Position numbers and translations under genes: made by a program
DNA from: Streptomyces mashuensis
Lineage (GTDB): Bacteria; Actinomycetota; Actinomycetes; Streptomycetales; Streptomycetaceae
Assembly (NCBI RefSeq): GCF_014654785.1
Contig: NZ_BNBD01000001.1
Span: 62,001-126,000, forward strand
Direction: 5' to 3'
DNA length: 64,000 nt
Notes under the pieces: model-generated
Seen by the model: the letters and a program-made list of their open reading frames with translations, nothing else
Database searches by the model: none
What the model was told of the DNA's origin: nothing
Part shown: positions 1-6,892 of the stretch, piece after piece
Layout: each line of letters opens with the position of its first letter
Numbering within the stretch: the first letter of the stretch is position 1

Positions 1-11
1 GGGCCACCGCG

Positions 12-1886
12 GTGCCCCGCCAGGGCGGACGGCCCGCCCCGGCCCGGGCCGCCCTGCCCGGCCGGGCCGGCGACACGGACGTCCTGGACCACCCCGACCC
101 GGCGGCGGCCGCCGACGCGGCCGCCGTGGAGAACCTGCTCCGCTGCTGGGTGCGGGAGAACGCCGTGGACCGCCCCGACGGCGACATCCTCTACCTCCCG
201 CTGAACGCCAGCGGCATTCCCCTCAGCGTGCGCGTCGACCACTGGTCCCCGACCGGCTGGCACCGCTTCGGGCCCGTCACCCTCACCGGCGGGCCCGACG
301 ACGCGCCGCCCTTCGACGCCGTCACCCTCGCCGCCCTGCTCGGCCGCGAGGCCGCCCACCGCGCCACCCGGACGGGTGAGGCACCCGCCCGCGAAGGCGC
401 CGAACTCGCCGCCCGGGTCGCCGACTCCACCCGCCGCACCGCCCGCTTCCTCGCCCACCGGCGCGAGCACCCCGCCGAACCCGACGCCGAAGAATTGTTC
501 CTCCACGGCGAGCAGGCCCTCCTCCTCGGACACCCCCTGCACCCCACCCCCAACAGCCGCGAGGGCCTCTCCGACGCCGAGGCCCAGGACTACTCGCCCG
601 AACTGCGCGGCCGCTTCCCGCTGCACTGGCTCGCCGTCCACCGCTCCGTCCTCGCCTGCGACTCCGCGTGGACCGAGCGCGGCCGGGCCGTCGACGCCCC
701 GGTCCTGGCCGCCCGCCTCGCCGGCCCCGGCCTGTCCCTGCCGGCCGACACCGTGCCCGTACCCCTGCACCCCTGGCAGGCCCGCGACCTGCCGCACCGG
801 CCGGCCGTCGCCGCGCTGTTCGACGCCGGGCTGCTGCACGACCTCGGGCCGCACGGCGACCCCTGGTACCCCACGTCCTCCGTACGGACGGTGTACCGGC
901 CCGGCACACCCGCGATGCTCAAGCTCTCGCTGGGGCTGCGCATCACCAACTGCCGCCGCGAGAACCTCCGCAAGGAGCTGTGGCGCGGCGTCGAGATCCA
1001 CCGCCTCCTGCGCAGCGGCCTCGCCGAGCGCTGGCGGGCCGCCTGCCCCGGCGGCATGGGCTTCGACATCGTGCGCGACCCCGCCTGGCTGGGCGTCGAC
1101 GCGCCCGGCGGAGCCCCCCTGGCCGGGGTGGACGCCGTCATCCGGCACAACCCGTTCGGGCCGGGCGACGACGCCGTGTGCGTCGCCGGGCTCGTCTCGC
1201 CCCGGCCGTGGCCGGGCCTCACGGGACCGGACGGCCGGCCCCGCTGCCGGTCCCGGCTGGCGGCCGTCGTCGGCGGCCTGGCACAGCGCACCGGCCGGCC
1301 GGCGGGCGCGGTCGCCGCCGAGTGGTTCCTGCGCTACCTGGAGGCCGTGGTGCGACCGCTGCTGTGGCTGGACGGCGAGGCCGGCATCGCCCTGGAGGCC
1401 CACCAGCAGAACACGCTCGTCCTGCTCGACGCCGACGGCTGGCCCACAGGCGGGCGGTACCGCGACAACCAGGGCTACTACTACCGCGAGTCGTACCGGG
1501 CCGCCCTCGAACAGCAGCTGCCCGGCATCGGCAAGGAGAGCGACAGCTTCGTCCCCGACGAACTGGCCGACGAACGCTTCCTCTACTACCTGGGCATCAA
1601 CAACGTCCTCGGCCTCATCGGTGCCTTCGGCTCGCAGCACCTGGCCGACGAGCACGTCCTGCTCGCGGCGCTGCGCCGGTTCCTGAAAGCGGTGGCCGGG
1701 GAGACGGGCGGTGCCTCGGGCGCCGGGCGGTCGCGGCTGCCCGAGCTGCTGCTGGACTCGCCCACCCTGCGCTGCAAGGCCAACCTGCTGACGCGGCTGC
1801 GCGGGCTCGACGAGCTGGCCGGCCCGGTGGACGGCCAGGCCGCCTACGTCACCGTCCCCAACCCCCTTGCCGCGACGGCGGGGTGA
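12..1886 (+). CDS. IucA/IucC-family NIS siderophore synthetase (possibly 5'-partial)
   Basis: Enzyme of NRPS-independent siderophore assembly. The family adenylates a carboxylate with ATP and condenses it with an amine or hydroxylamine in the cytoplasm. Seen: the family motif with clustered His/Pro, GHPLHPTPNSREG (about residues 173-185); the ATP-site region KLSLGLRITNCRREN (about 302-316); and a C-terminal FhuF-like part with EAHQQNTL and RDNQGYYYRES. Length, 624 aa, is normal for the family. The GTG at 12 is the first start available, but the frame is open to the window edge, so the real start may lie upstream. An acyltransferase gene begins five bases after the stop, suggesting a siderophore operon whose other genes lie to the left. 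The substrate cannot be told from sequence. Confidence 0.88.
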   Translation: MPRQGGRPAPARAALPGRAGDTDVLDHPDPAAAADAAAVENLLRCWVRENAVDRPDGDILYLPLNASGIPLSVRVDHWSPTGWHRFGPVTLTGGPDDAPPFDAVTLAALLGREAAHRATRTGEAPAREGAELAARVADSTRRTARFLAHRREHPAEPDAEELFLHGEQALLLGHPLHPTPNSREGLSDAEAQDYSPELRGRFPLHWLAVHRSVLACDSAWTERGRAVDAPVLAARLAGPGLSLPADTVPVPLHPWQARDLPHRPAVAALFDAGLLHDLGPHGDPWYPTSSVRTVYRPGTPAMLKLSLGLRITNCRRENLRKELWRGVEIHRLLRSGLAERWRAACPGGMGFDIVRDPAWLGVDAPGGAPLAGVDAVIRHNPFGPGDDAVCVAGLVSPRPWPGLTGPDGRPRCRSRLAAVVGGLAQRTGRPAGAVAAEWFLRYLEAVVRPLLWLDGEAGIALEAHQQNTLVLLDADGWPTGGRYRDNQGYYYRESYRAALEQQLPGIGKESDSFVPDELADERFLYYLGINNVLGLIGAFGSQHLADEHVLLAALRRFLKAVAGETGGASGAGRSRLPELLLDSPTLRCKANLLTRLRGLDELAGPVDGQAAYVTVPNPLAATAG

Positions 1887-1891
1887 GGCGG

Positions 1892-2677
1892 GTGGCCACC
1901 GAGGGGGACGGGCTCCTTGACGACCACGCCTCCGCGAGGGGCGCCATGGACGCCGTGGGGTTCCCGGTTGGCGCAGGCGCCTCGGGTGCCCCACGGGTCG
2001 TGGACCCCGCGGACGCCGTGGACACCCTCGACCTGCGGATGACGGAGGAGTTCGCCACGCTCGTCCGGTTCGACCCGGCCGCGGTCGCCGCCGCGGCCGG
2101 GCGGCCCGACCTGCTGGACGGCGTGGGGCAGTGGGGGCCGGTCGCCACCGACGTGGGCCCCTTCCAGCTCCTGCCGGTGCTCCCCGAACGGGACCTGCGG
2201 CTGGTCAGCCGCTGGATGAACGATCCGGCGGTGGACGCCTTCTGGGACCTGGCCGGCCCCGAGCACGTCACCGAGGCGCACCTGCGCACCCAGCTGGAGG
2301 GGGACGGGCGCAGCGTGCCGTGCCTGGGCCTGCTCGACGGGGTGCCCATGAGCTACTGGGAGATCTACCGGGCCGACCTCGACCCGCTCGCCCGCCACTA
2401 CCCCTCGCGGCCGCACGACACCGGGCTGCACTTCCTGCTGGGCCGCGTCCCGGACCGCGGGCGCGGGCTGGGCACCCGGCTGCTGCGGGCCGTCGCCGAT
2501 CTCGTCCTGGACCGCCGGCCGCTGTGCGGGCGCGTGGTGGGGGAGCCCGACCTGCGCAATACGCCGTCGCTCGCCGCGTTCCTCGGCGCGGGGTTCCGGA
2601 TGAGCGCCGAGATCGAGCTGCCGGGCAAGCGGGCGGCGCTGATGGTGCGCGACCGGTCACTGCGCGCGGTGCTGTGA
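1892..2677 (+). CDS. GNAT acyltransferase, AlcB/IucB/MbtK type (siderophore lysine/diamine N-acyltransferase)
   Basis: Acetyltransferase of the subfamily that acylates an N-hydroxylated lysine or diamine to make a hydroxamate siderophore precursor. Seen: the GNAT fold in the C-terminal two thirds, with HFLLG, the acetyl-CoA loop GRGLGTRLLRAV and the C-terminal NTPSLAAFLGAGF. The GTG at 1892 follows the stop of the synthetase gene by five bases and gives 261 aa; an in-frame ATG at 1946 is a shorter alternative and would remove a low-complexity N-terminus. Tight spacing after an IucA/IucC gene supports a joint role in hydroxamate siderophore synthesis. Imperfect GTGCTGTGAG repeats around the stop have no obvious function. 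Confidence 0.82.
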   Translation: MATEGDGLLDDHASARGAMDAVGFPVGAGASGAPRVVDPADAVDTLDLRMTEEFATLVRFDPAAVAAAAGRPDLLDGVGQWGPVATDVGPFQLLPVLPERDLRLVSRWMNDPAVDAFWDLAGPEHVTEAHLRTQLEGDGRSVPCLGLLDGVPMSYWEIYRADLDPLARHYPSRPHDTGLHFLLGRVPDRGRGLGTRLLRAVADLVLDRRPLCGRVVGEPDLRNTPSLAAFLGAGFRMSAEIELPGKRAALMVRDRSLRAVL

Positions 2678-2788
2678 GGGGTGCTGCGCGTGGTGCTGTG
2701 AGTGGTGGGGGCGCGTGGAGGGGCGCGACGGGTCGGGTCCGCGCCCGCCGGGTTTCCCGTCGGTGCCCGCGCTGTCAGTGCCGCACCG

Positions 2789-2794
2789 TAGGCT
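2789..2794 (+). promoter_or_regulatory. candidate -10 hexamer (TAGGCT) for the DinG-like helicase gene
   Basis: TAnnnT hexamer nine bases before the ATG at 2804, with no Shine-Dalgarno in between. It fits a short-leader or leaderless start, common in Streptomyces. No convincing -35 is visible. Confidence 0.35.
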
Positions 2795-2803
2795 GACCAC
2801 GCT

Positions 2804-4792
2804 ATGACTGCCACCTCGTCTGCCTCCGCGACCACCCTGACCGACCTGCTGCACGCGGCCGTCTCCGCCGTCGGCGGCACCGAGCGGCCGGGCCAGGTCG
2901 CCATGGCCGAAGCCGTCGCCGAGGCCATCGACAGCGGCACCCACCTGCTGGTCCAGGCCGGTACGGGCACGGGCAAGTCGCTGGGGTACCTGGTGCCCGC
3001 CCTCGCGCACGGCGACCGCGTGGTCGTCGCCACGGCCACGCTCGCGCTCCAGCGCCAGCTCGTCGAGCGTGATCTTCCGCGGACGGTCGAGGCGTTGCAC
3101 CCGCTGCTGCGCCGCCGCCCGGAGTTCGCCATGCTCAAGGGCCGCTCCAACTACCTGTGCCTGCACCGGCTGCACGAGGGCGTGCCGCAGGACGACGAGG
3201 ACGGTCTGTTCGACGCCTTCGAGGCCGCGGCGCCCACCAGCAAGCTCGGCAAGGACCTGCTGCGCCTGCGCGACTGGGCGGACGAGACGGAGTCGGGTGA
3301 CCGCGACGACCTCACCCCGGGCGTCTCGGACCGCGCCTGGGCGCAGGTGTCGGTCACCTCGCGCGAGTGTCTGGGCGCGTCCAAGTGCGCGTACGGCGCC
3401 GAGTGCTTCGCCGAGGCGGCGCGCGAGCGCGCCAAGCTGGCCGACGTGGTGGTGACCAACCACGCGCTGCTGGCGATCGACGCCATCGAGGGCGCGCCCG
3501 TGCTGCCCGGCCATGAGGTGCTGATCGTCGACGAGGCGCACGAGCTGGTCTCCCGGGTGACGGGCGTCGCCACCGGCGAGCTCACGCCGGGGCAGGTCAA
3601 CCGGGCCGTGCGGCGCTCGGCGAAGCTGGTCGACGAGAAGGTCGCCGACGGGCTGCAGACGGCCGCCGAGAACTTCGAGCGGCTGATGGAGCTGGCGCTG
3701 CCGGGCCGGCTGGAGGAGATCCCCGAGGAGCTCGGCCACGCGCTGATGCTGCTGCGTGACGCGGCGCGTACGGCGGTGACGGCGCTGGGCAACACCCGCG
3801 ACAAGTCCGTCCAGGACGAGGACGCCGTCCGCAAGCAGGCGATGGCCTCCGTGGAGAACGTGCACGCGGTGGCCGAGCGCATCCTGGAGGGCTCGGAGTA
3901 CGACGTCGTCTGGTACGAGCGGCACGACCGCTTCGGCGCTTCGCTGCGGGTGGCGCCGATGTCGGTGTCGGGCCTGCTGCGGGAGAAGCTGTTCGCCGAC
4001 CGGTCGGTGGTGCTGGCGTCGGCGACGCTCAAGCTCGGCGGCGACTTCAACGGGGTGGGTGCCTCGCTGGGGCTGGCGCCGGAGGGCGTCGAGGGCGAGG
4101 ACTGCCCGCCGTGGAAGGGCGTGGACGTCGGGTCGCCGTTCGACTACCCCAAGCAGGGCATCCTCTATGTCGCCCGCCATCTGTCGCAGCCGGGCCGGGA
4201 GGGCAGCCGGTCCGACATGCTGGACGAGCTGGCGGAGCTGGTGGAGGCCGCGGGCGGCCGGACGCTCGGCCTCTTCTCGTCCATGCGGGCCGCCCAGGCG
4301 GCCGCCGAGGAGCTGCGCGGCCGGCTGGACGTGCCGGTGCTGCTGCAGGGCGAGGAGACGCTCGGCGAGCTGATCCGGAACTTCGCCGCCGACCCGCGGA
4401 CGTGTCTGTTCGGCACGCTGTCGCTGTGGCAGGGCGTGGACGTGCCGGGGCCCAGCTGCCAGCTGGTGGTGATGGACCGGGTGCCGTTCCCGCGGCCGGA
4501 CGATCCGCTGATGAGCGCGCGGCAGCGGGCGGTGGAGGCCGCGGGCGGCAATGGCTTCATGGCGGTGGCGGCGACGCACGCGGCGCTGCTGATGGCGCAG
4601 GGCGCGGGCCGGCTGGTGCGCGCCACCGGGGACCGGGGCGTGGTCGCGGTGCTGGACCCGCGGCTGGCCACGGCGCGCTACGGGTCGTTCCTGCGGGCCT
4701 CGATGCCCGACTTCTGGTACACGACGGACCGCAACCAGGTGCGCCGCTCGCTGGCCGCGATCGACGCGGCGGCGAAGGCGGAGGGCCGCTGA
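2804..4792 (+). CDS. dinG: DinG/XPD-family ATP-dependent DNA helicase
   Basis: Superfamily 2 helicase related to DinG/YoaA and XPD, expected to unwind DNA or R-loop structures 5'-3' with ATP. Seen: Walker A AGTGTGKSLGYL (about residues 53-64); DEAH box IVDEAHEL; an iron-sulfur cysteine cluster between them (C-x5-C-x5-C around CLGASKCAYGAEC); C-terminal motifs SATLKLGGDF, WQGVDVPG and QGAGRLVRATGDRG. 662 aa is full length. A TAGGCT hexamer at 2789-2794 ends nine bases before the ATG and there is no Shine-Dalgarno, so the mRNA may be almost leaderless. Converges on lexA. No SOS box is visible upstream, so LexA control of this gene is not supported. Confidence 0.88.
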   Translation: MTATSSASATTLTDLLHAAVSAVGGTERPGQVAMAEAVAEAIDSGTHLLVQAGTGTGKSLGYLVPALAHGDRVVVATATLALQRQLVERDLPRTVEALHPLLRRRPEFAMLKGRSNYLCLHRLHEGVPQDDEDGLFDAFEAAAPTSKLGKDLLRLRDWADETESGDRDDLTPGVSDRAWAQVSVTSRECLGASKCAYGAECFAEAARERAKLADVVVTNHALLAIDAIEGAPVLPGHEVLIVDEAHELVSRVTGVATGELTPGQVNRAVRRSAKLVDEKVADGLQTAAENFERLMELALPGRLEEIPEELGHALMLLRDAARTAVTALGNTRDKSVQDEDAVRKQAMASVENVHAVAERILEGSEYDVVWYERHDRFGASLRVAPMSVSGLLREKLFADRSVVLASATLKLGGDFNGVGASLGLAPEGVEGEDCPPWKGVDVGSPFDYPKQGILYVARHLSQPGREGSRSDMLDELAELVEAAGGRTLGLFSSMRAAQAAAEELRGRLDVPVLLQGEETLGELIRNFAADPRTCLFGTLSLWQGVDVPGPSCQLVVMDRVPFPRPDDPLMSARQRAVEAAGGNGFMAVAATHAALLMAQGAGRLVRATGDRGVVAVLDPRLATARYGSFLRASMPDFWYTTDRNQVRRSLAAIDAAAKAEGR

Positions 4793-4862
4793 GGGCAGGG
4801 GCCGCGCGAACGCCTGGCGAACGCCGGGCGTAAGGCGTCAGGGCGTGGACCGGGGTGTGAAA

Positions 4863-4896
4863 GAGCCCCGGAACCGGCGCAGTGGTTCCGGGGCTC
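4863..4896. terminator. bidirectional terminator between the helicase gene and lexA
   Basis: Perfect 13-bp stem (GAGCCCCGGAACC against GGTTCCGGGGCTC) with an eight-base loop, placed between two convergent genes. No T-run, as usual in Streptomyces. Confidence 0.8.
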
Positions 4897-4914
4897 GGCC
4901 TATCGGCACCGGGC

Positions 4915-5718
4915 TCACACCCGCCGCAGAACGGCCACGACCTTGCCCAGGATGGTGGCCTCGTCGCCGGGGATCGGCTGGTACGCGGAGTTGTGCGGGA
5001 GCAGCCAGACGTGGCCGTCCTCGCGCTTGAAGCGCTTGACCGTGGCCTCGCCGTCGAGCATGGCGGCCACGATGTCGCCGTTCTCGGCCACGGGCTGGCG
5101 GCGGACGGTCACCCAGTCGCCGTCGCAGATGGCGGCCTCGATCATGGAGTCGCCGACGACCTTGAGGACGAACAGCTCGCCGTCGCCGACCAGTTGGCGG
5201 GGGAGCGGGAAGACGTCCTCGACGGACTCCTCCGCCAGGATCGGGCCACCGGCGGCGATGCGGCCGACGAGGGGCACGTACGAGGCGGCCGGCTTGCCGG
5301 TGGTGTCGGCGGGCTGCGTGCTGGGCTGATCGGAGCCGCGGACCTCGTAGGCACGGGGCCGGTGCGGGTCGCGGCGGAGGAAGCCCTTGCGCTCCAGGGC
5401 CATGAGCTGGTGGGCGACGGACGAGGTGCTGGACAGGCCCACGGCCTGGCCGATCTCGCGCATGGAGGGTGGGTAGCCGCGGCGCTGGACGGAGTCCCTG
5501 ATCACCTCGATGACCCGGCGCTGCCGGTCGGTGAGCCCGGAGCTGTCCGCACGGATGCCCGGGGGGCGCCCGGGAAGCGAGCGGGCGGGCTTCTGCCCGT
5601 CGGCGTTCATCGCCGCGTCGTTCATCGGGTGTGCCTGCGGGTGTGCCTGGTCGAGTCGGCTCTGGGAGCGGTCCTGGGCGGTGATGGTGGCGCTGGCGCT
5701 GTCTGCGGTGGTGGTCAC
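4915..5718 (-). CDS. lexA: SOS repressor LexA
   Basis: Repressor of the DNA-damage regulon; RecA filaments trigger self-cleavage. Seen, numbering from the GTG at 5718 (267 aa): N-terminal winged HTH (about residues 60-125, [19 protein letters not shown]); the Ala156-Gly157 cleavage site in RIAAGGPI; catalytic Ser191 in VVGDSMIEA and Lys228 in [12 protein letters not shown] 5718 has GAGAGG eight bases upstream; later in-frame ATGs in the disordered N-terminus ([10 protein letters not shown]) give a shorter protein closer to the usual 230-235 aa and cannot be excluded. An actinobacterial SOS box lies about 65 bases upstream, so autoregulation is expected. Divergent from nrdR. Confidence 0.97.
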   Translation of the reverse strand: MTTTADSASATITAQDRSQSRLDQAHPQAHPMNDAAMNADGQKPARSLPGRPPGIRADSSGLTDRQRRVIEVIRDSVQRRGYPPSMREIGQAVGLSSTSSVAHQLMALERKGFLRRDPHRPRAYEVRGSDQPSTQPADTTGKPAASYVPLVGRIAAGGPILAEESVEDVFPLPRQLVGDGELFVLKVVGDSMIEAAICDGDWVTVRRQPVAENGDIVAAMLDGEATVKRFKREDGHVWLLPHNSAYQPIPGDEATILGKVVAVLRRV

Positions 5719-5780
5719 GTCGGCCCCTCTCGAGATGTTCTCCCTAGCTGGACAACGGTAGTTGCTTTCGAAAGGTTGCG

Positions 5781-5796
5781 CCAAACACACGTTCGA
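5781..5796. promoter_or_regulatory. SOS box (LexA operator) upstream of lexA
   Basis: CCAAACACACGTTCGA matches the actinobacterial SOS box TCGAAC-N4-GTTCGA with a perfect right half and two left-half changes. It lies 63 bases before the lexA GTG, the expected autoregulatory place. Confidence 0.75.
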
Positions 5797-5842
5797 GTGA
5801 AAAACCGCAGAACGCCTGACTTGATCAGGGGGATGGGTGTAC

Positions 5843-5862
5843 GGGCGAAGATCAATTCGCCC
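5843..5862. promoter_or_regulatory. perfect inverted repeat in the lexA/nrdR divergent region
   Basis: GGGCGAA and TTCGCCC are perfect 7-bp arms around a six-base spacer (GATCAA). This is not a LexA box (the GAAC/GTTC core is missing) nor an NrdR box. It is operator-like, binding factor unknown. A 10-bp palindrome CTTTCGAAAG also lies at 5765-5774. Confidence 0.4.
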
Positions 5863-6012
5863 ATTTACGGTAATGTCCGGTGTGCGCTCGGCGGCCCGTC
5901 GTGAGCCCGTGCCCGCTTCCAGTGTGGCATCCGTGCCGGAGCGATTGCTTCCGGCATCCCCTGCGGCGGGGCGTGTCCCGCGACACGCGGGTGGGCCCCT
6001 TCCGCCGCCCGG

Positions 6013-6028
6013 TACCAGATCTAGTGGT
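6013..6028. promoter_or_regulatory. NrdR box 1
   Basis: TACCAGATCTAGTGGT, a 16-bp palindrome-like site fitting the NrdR-box pattern acaCwAtATaTwGtgt. It pairs with a second box centred 31 bp downstream. Confidence 0.78.
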
Positions 6029-6043
6029 TTGATGGCGCCGGCT

Positions 6044-6059
6044 ACCCACAAGTTGTGGT
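6044..6059. promoter_or_regulatory. NrdR box 2
   Basis: ACCCACAAGTTGTGGT, second NrdR-type palindrome, centred exactly 31 bp (three helical turns) from box 1. This is the tandem layout known for NrdR control of ribonucleotide reductase genes. A TATGCT hexamer at 6100-6105 could be the promoter -10. Confidence 0.78.
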
Positions 6060-6209
6060 CGGTGCCCGCCCCGCGGTCATCCGTGTCGGGGGCATCGCCT
6101 ATGCTGGGGGCTGCTCGGCGGAGGTCCCGGAAGGGGTCCGCCGGAGCCGAGACGTACGCAGTTCCCGGGGTGGCCGGGGTCCATCGTGGGTGAAGGAGGG
6201 TGGAGAGCC

Positions 6210-6752
6210 ATGCACTGCCCCTTCTGCAGGCACCCCGACAGCCGGGTCGTCGACAGCCGGACCACCGACGACGGCTGTTCGATCCGCAGACGCCGCCAGT
6301 GTCCCGACTGCTCCCGCCGGTTCACCACGGTGGAGACCGCGTCACTCATGGTGATCAAGCGCAGTGGGGTCACCGAGCCCTTCAGCCGGACGAAGGTGAT
6401 CTCCGGCGTGCGCAAGGCCTGCCAGGGCCGGCCGGTCACCGAGGATGCCCTGGCCCAGCTCGGCCAGCGGGTCGAGGAGGCCGTGCGCGCCACCGGCAGC
6501 GCCGAGCTGACCACCCACGACGTCGGGCTCGCCATACTCGGCCCGCTCCGGGACCTGGACCTCGTCGCGTACCTGCGGTTCGCGTCCGTGTACCAGGCGT
6601 TCGACTCGCTCGAGGACTTCGAGGCCGCCGTCGCCGAGCTCCGCGAATACCAGCGGGCCCGCGGCGCGACGGCCGGGGACGCACCGGCGGCGGCCGGTGC
6701 CGCGGCAGCCGGCGGCGCCGGTGTGCCCGTGCCCGCCACGGCCGGCGACTGA
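6210..6752 (+). CDS. nrdR: transcriptional regulator NrdR
   Basis: Zinc-ribbon/ATP-cone repressor that senses ATP/dATP and represses ribonucleotide reductase genes. Seen: zinc ribbon with Cys3, Cys6, Cys31 and Cys34 (CPFC...CPDC), followed by the RRFTT linker and an ATP-cone domain at about residues 46-136 (VIKRSG...[11 protein letters not shown]). A Gly/Ala/Pro-rich tail of some 30 residues follows, slightly extending the usual 150-170 aa to 180. The ATG at 6210 has GGTGGAGAG upstream and starts at the conserved MHCPFC. Two NrdR boxes upstream indicate autoregulation together with nrdJ, 140 bases downstream on the same strand. Confidence 0.97.
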   Translation: MHCPFCRHPDSRVVDSRTTDDGCSIRRRRQCPDCSRRFTTVETASLMVIKRSGVTEPFSRTKVISGVRKACQGRPVTEDALAQLGQRVEEAVRATGSAELTTHDVGLAILGPLRDLDLVAYLRFASVYQAFDSLEDFEAAVAELREYQRARGATAGDAPAAAGAAAAGGAGVPVPATAGD

Positions 6753-6892
6753 CCCCGCCGGCACCGCGGCCACCAGGCACCGCGGCCATCAAGGACCTGC
6801 CCGGCGCGCCCCGCGCGACCGGGTGAAAGACACACACCGCACCACGGAAGATTTGGGTGCATCAGGGCGTTTTGCCCGTAAAGGGAGGCGGC

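Noticed and set aside
6753..6892. Possible cobalamin riboswitch before nrdJ
   Set aside because: The 140-base gap lacks a B12 box and is too short for the full aptamer.
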